Of a stretch of 9,968 bases of DNA, positions 8,984-9,968 are shown piece after piece. Made by a program: the position numbers and the translations under genes. The DNA is from Clostridia bacterium (lineage in GTDB: Bacteria; Bacillota_A; Clostridia; Christensenellales; Borkfalkiaceae): positions 1 through 9,968 of the forward strand of contig JAFVQP010000170.1 of the NCBI GenBank assembly GCA_017504735.1. The letters are read 5' to 3'. The notes under the pieces were generated by a model. That model saw nothing but the letters and a program-made list of their open reading frames with translations, was not told the origin of the DNA and ran no database searches. Numbering within the stretch: the stretch's first letter is position 1; each line of letters opens with the position of its first letter.

Positions 8984-9968
8984 ATGATGCAATACAAAGG
9001 TTGGGAAGGATTTGTTCCCGGTAAATGGTGCAGCGACGAAGTAAACGTGCGTGATTTCATTCAGCACAACTATACGCCGTATGAAGGTGATGCAACGTTC
9101 CTTGCTCCCGCAACGGAAGCTACGAAAAAGCTTTGGGAAATCGTTTGCGATTTGTCGAAGAAAGAACGTGAAGCAGGCGGCGTTTTGAACGCAGATACGA
9201 AGGTAGTTTCTACGCTTACCTCTCACGGCGCAGGTTATTTGGATAAAGACCTTGAAAAAATTGTTGGTTTGCAGACGGATGAACCTTTCAAGCGTTCGTT
9301 GCAGCCTTTCGGCGGTCTTCGTATTTCCGAAAGCGCGTTGAACCTTTACGGCTACGAACTTGATCCCGAAGTAAAAGACATTTTCACGAAATATCGTAAG
9401 ACGCACAACGAAGGCGTTTTCGATGCTTACACCCCTGAAATGAGATTGGCACGTTCCGCGCACATCTTGACGGGTTTGCCCGATGGTTACGGCAGAGGCC
9501 GTATCGTAGGCGACTATCGTCGTGTAGCGCTCTACGGTGTAGATTTCCTTATTAAGAAGAAGGAAGAAGATAAGCTTGCTCTTGGCGGCACCATGACCCC
9601 TGATAAGGTTCGTGACCGTGAAGAAATTTCCGAACAAATCAAGGCGCTCAAGGGTCTTAAAGAAATGGCAGCTTCTTATGGTTGCGACATCTCCAAACCC
9701 GCTGAAACCGCACAGGAAGCTATCCAGGCATTGTACTTTGGTTACCTTGGCGCAGTTAAGGATCAAAACGGCGCTGCTATGTCCATTGGTAGAAACAGTA
9801 CCTTCCTTGATATCTATATTGAACGTGACCTTGCGAAAGGCCTTATCACCGAAACGCAGGCACAGGAATTCATGGATCATTTCGTTATGAAACTTCGTAT
9901 CGTGAAGTTCATGAGAACGAAAGAATACAACGAATTGTTCTCGGGCGACCCTACCTGGGTAACCGAAG
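8984..9968 (+). CDS. pflB: Formate acetyltransferase (pyruvate formate-lyase), N-terminal part, cut by window end
   Basis: This glycyl-radical enzyme converts pyruvate and CoA to formate and acetyl-CoA in anaerobic fermentation. The 328 residues present align well with recalled PflB sequences: [16 protein letters not shown] (21-36), [79 protein letters not shown] and [12 protein letters not shown] at the edge. The paired catalytic cysteines and the C-terminal radical glycine loop lie beyond the window, so the enzyme's activity class is assigned from the N-terminal match only. The first ATG is preferred over the adjacent one at 8987 because AGGAG at 8971-8975 is 8 nt away. Leu codons are CTT, TTG or CTC with no TTA seen, as in rpoC, indicating high expression. 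It is downstream of its activating enzyme. Confidence 0.95.
   Translation, partial: MMQYKGWEGFVPGKWCSDEVNVRDFIQHNYTPYEGDATFLAPATEATKKLWEIVCDLSKKEREAGGVLNADTKVVSTLTSHGAGYLDKDLEKIVGLQTDEPFKRSLQPFGGLRISESALNLYGYELDPEVKDIFTKYRKTHNEGVFDAYTPEMRLARSAHILTGLPDGYGRGRIVGDYRRVALYGVDFLIKKKEEDKLALGGTMTPDKVRDREEISEQIKALKGLKEMAASYGCDISKPAETAQEAIQALYFGYLGAVKDQNGAAMSIGRNSTFLDIYIERDLAKGLITETQAQEFMDHFVMKLRIVKFMRTKEYNELFSGDPTWVTE

Noticed and set aside
8969..9880. 303-codon open frame on the minus strand
   Set aside because: It is antisense to clearly conserved pflB and open only because pflB avoids TTA, CTA and TCA codons.

Overview
The window looks like chromosomal DNA of a fermentative, probably strictly anaerobic, Gram-positive-type bacterium (Bacillota, Clostridia-like). 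The evidence is an RpoC close to the Firmicutes type, strong GGAGG-type ribosome binding sites, textbook sigma-A promoters, and a pyruvate formate-lyase system. Genus cannot be assigned from the sequence alone. All genes are on the + strand and no gene-free stretch exceeds 300 bases.

Layout. (1) Bases 1 to about 103 are very AT-rich (26 G/C in the first 100), unlike everything after them, and are joined in the middle of the catalytic motif of rpoC. This is most simply a chimeric assembly join. (2) The C-terminal two thirds of rpoC (RNA polymerase beta') runs to 2515 and ends at a strong intrinsic terminator. (3) A perfect consensus promoter at 2578-2606 drives a tight four-gene run: a UDP-galactopyranose-mutase-like flavoprotein, a GT-C membrane glycosyltransferase, a GtrA-family membrane protein and an alkaline phosphatase with a lipoprotein signal. 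A GC-rich hairpin terminator closes it at about 7614-7650. (4) A second perfect consensus promoter at 7710-7738 sits downstream of an 8-bp inverted repeat and upstream of a leader hairpin that abuts the ribosome binding site. It drives pflA (pyruvate formate-lyase activating enzyme), a small thioredoxin-like protein with a CANC active site, and, after 98 bases, pflB (pyruvate formate-lyase), which runs off the window end.

How the genes work together. The middle operon looks like a cell-envelope glycan module: a flavoenzyme acting on a sugar or sugar carrier, a GtrA protein of the type thought to move polyprenyl-phosphate sugars across the membrane, and a GT-C enzyme that uses such lipid-linked sugars on the outer face, with a surface phosphatase. 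The last operon is the glycyl-radical route from pyruvate plus CoA to formate plus acetyl-CoA. PflA uses SAM to install the radical on PflB, and the thioredoxin-like protein between them may serve thiol chemistry of this oxygen-sensitive system (inference).

No wholly new system is evident. The points most worth a second look are the rpoC junction, the pflA-trx-pflB arrangement with its upstream inverted repeat and leader hairpin, and the phosphatase-containing glycan operon.
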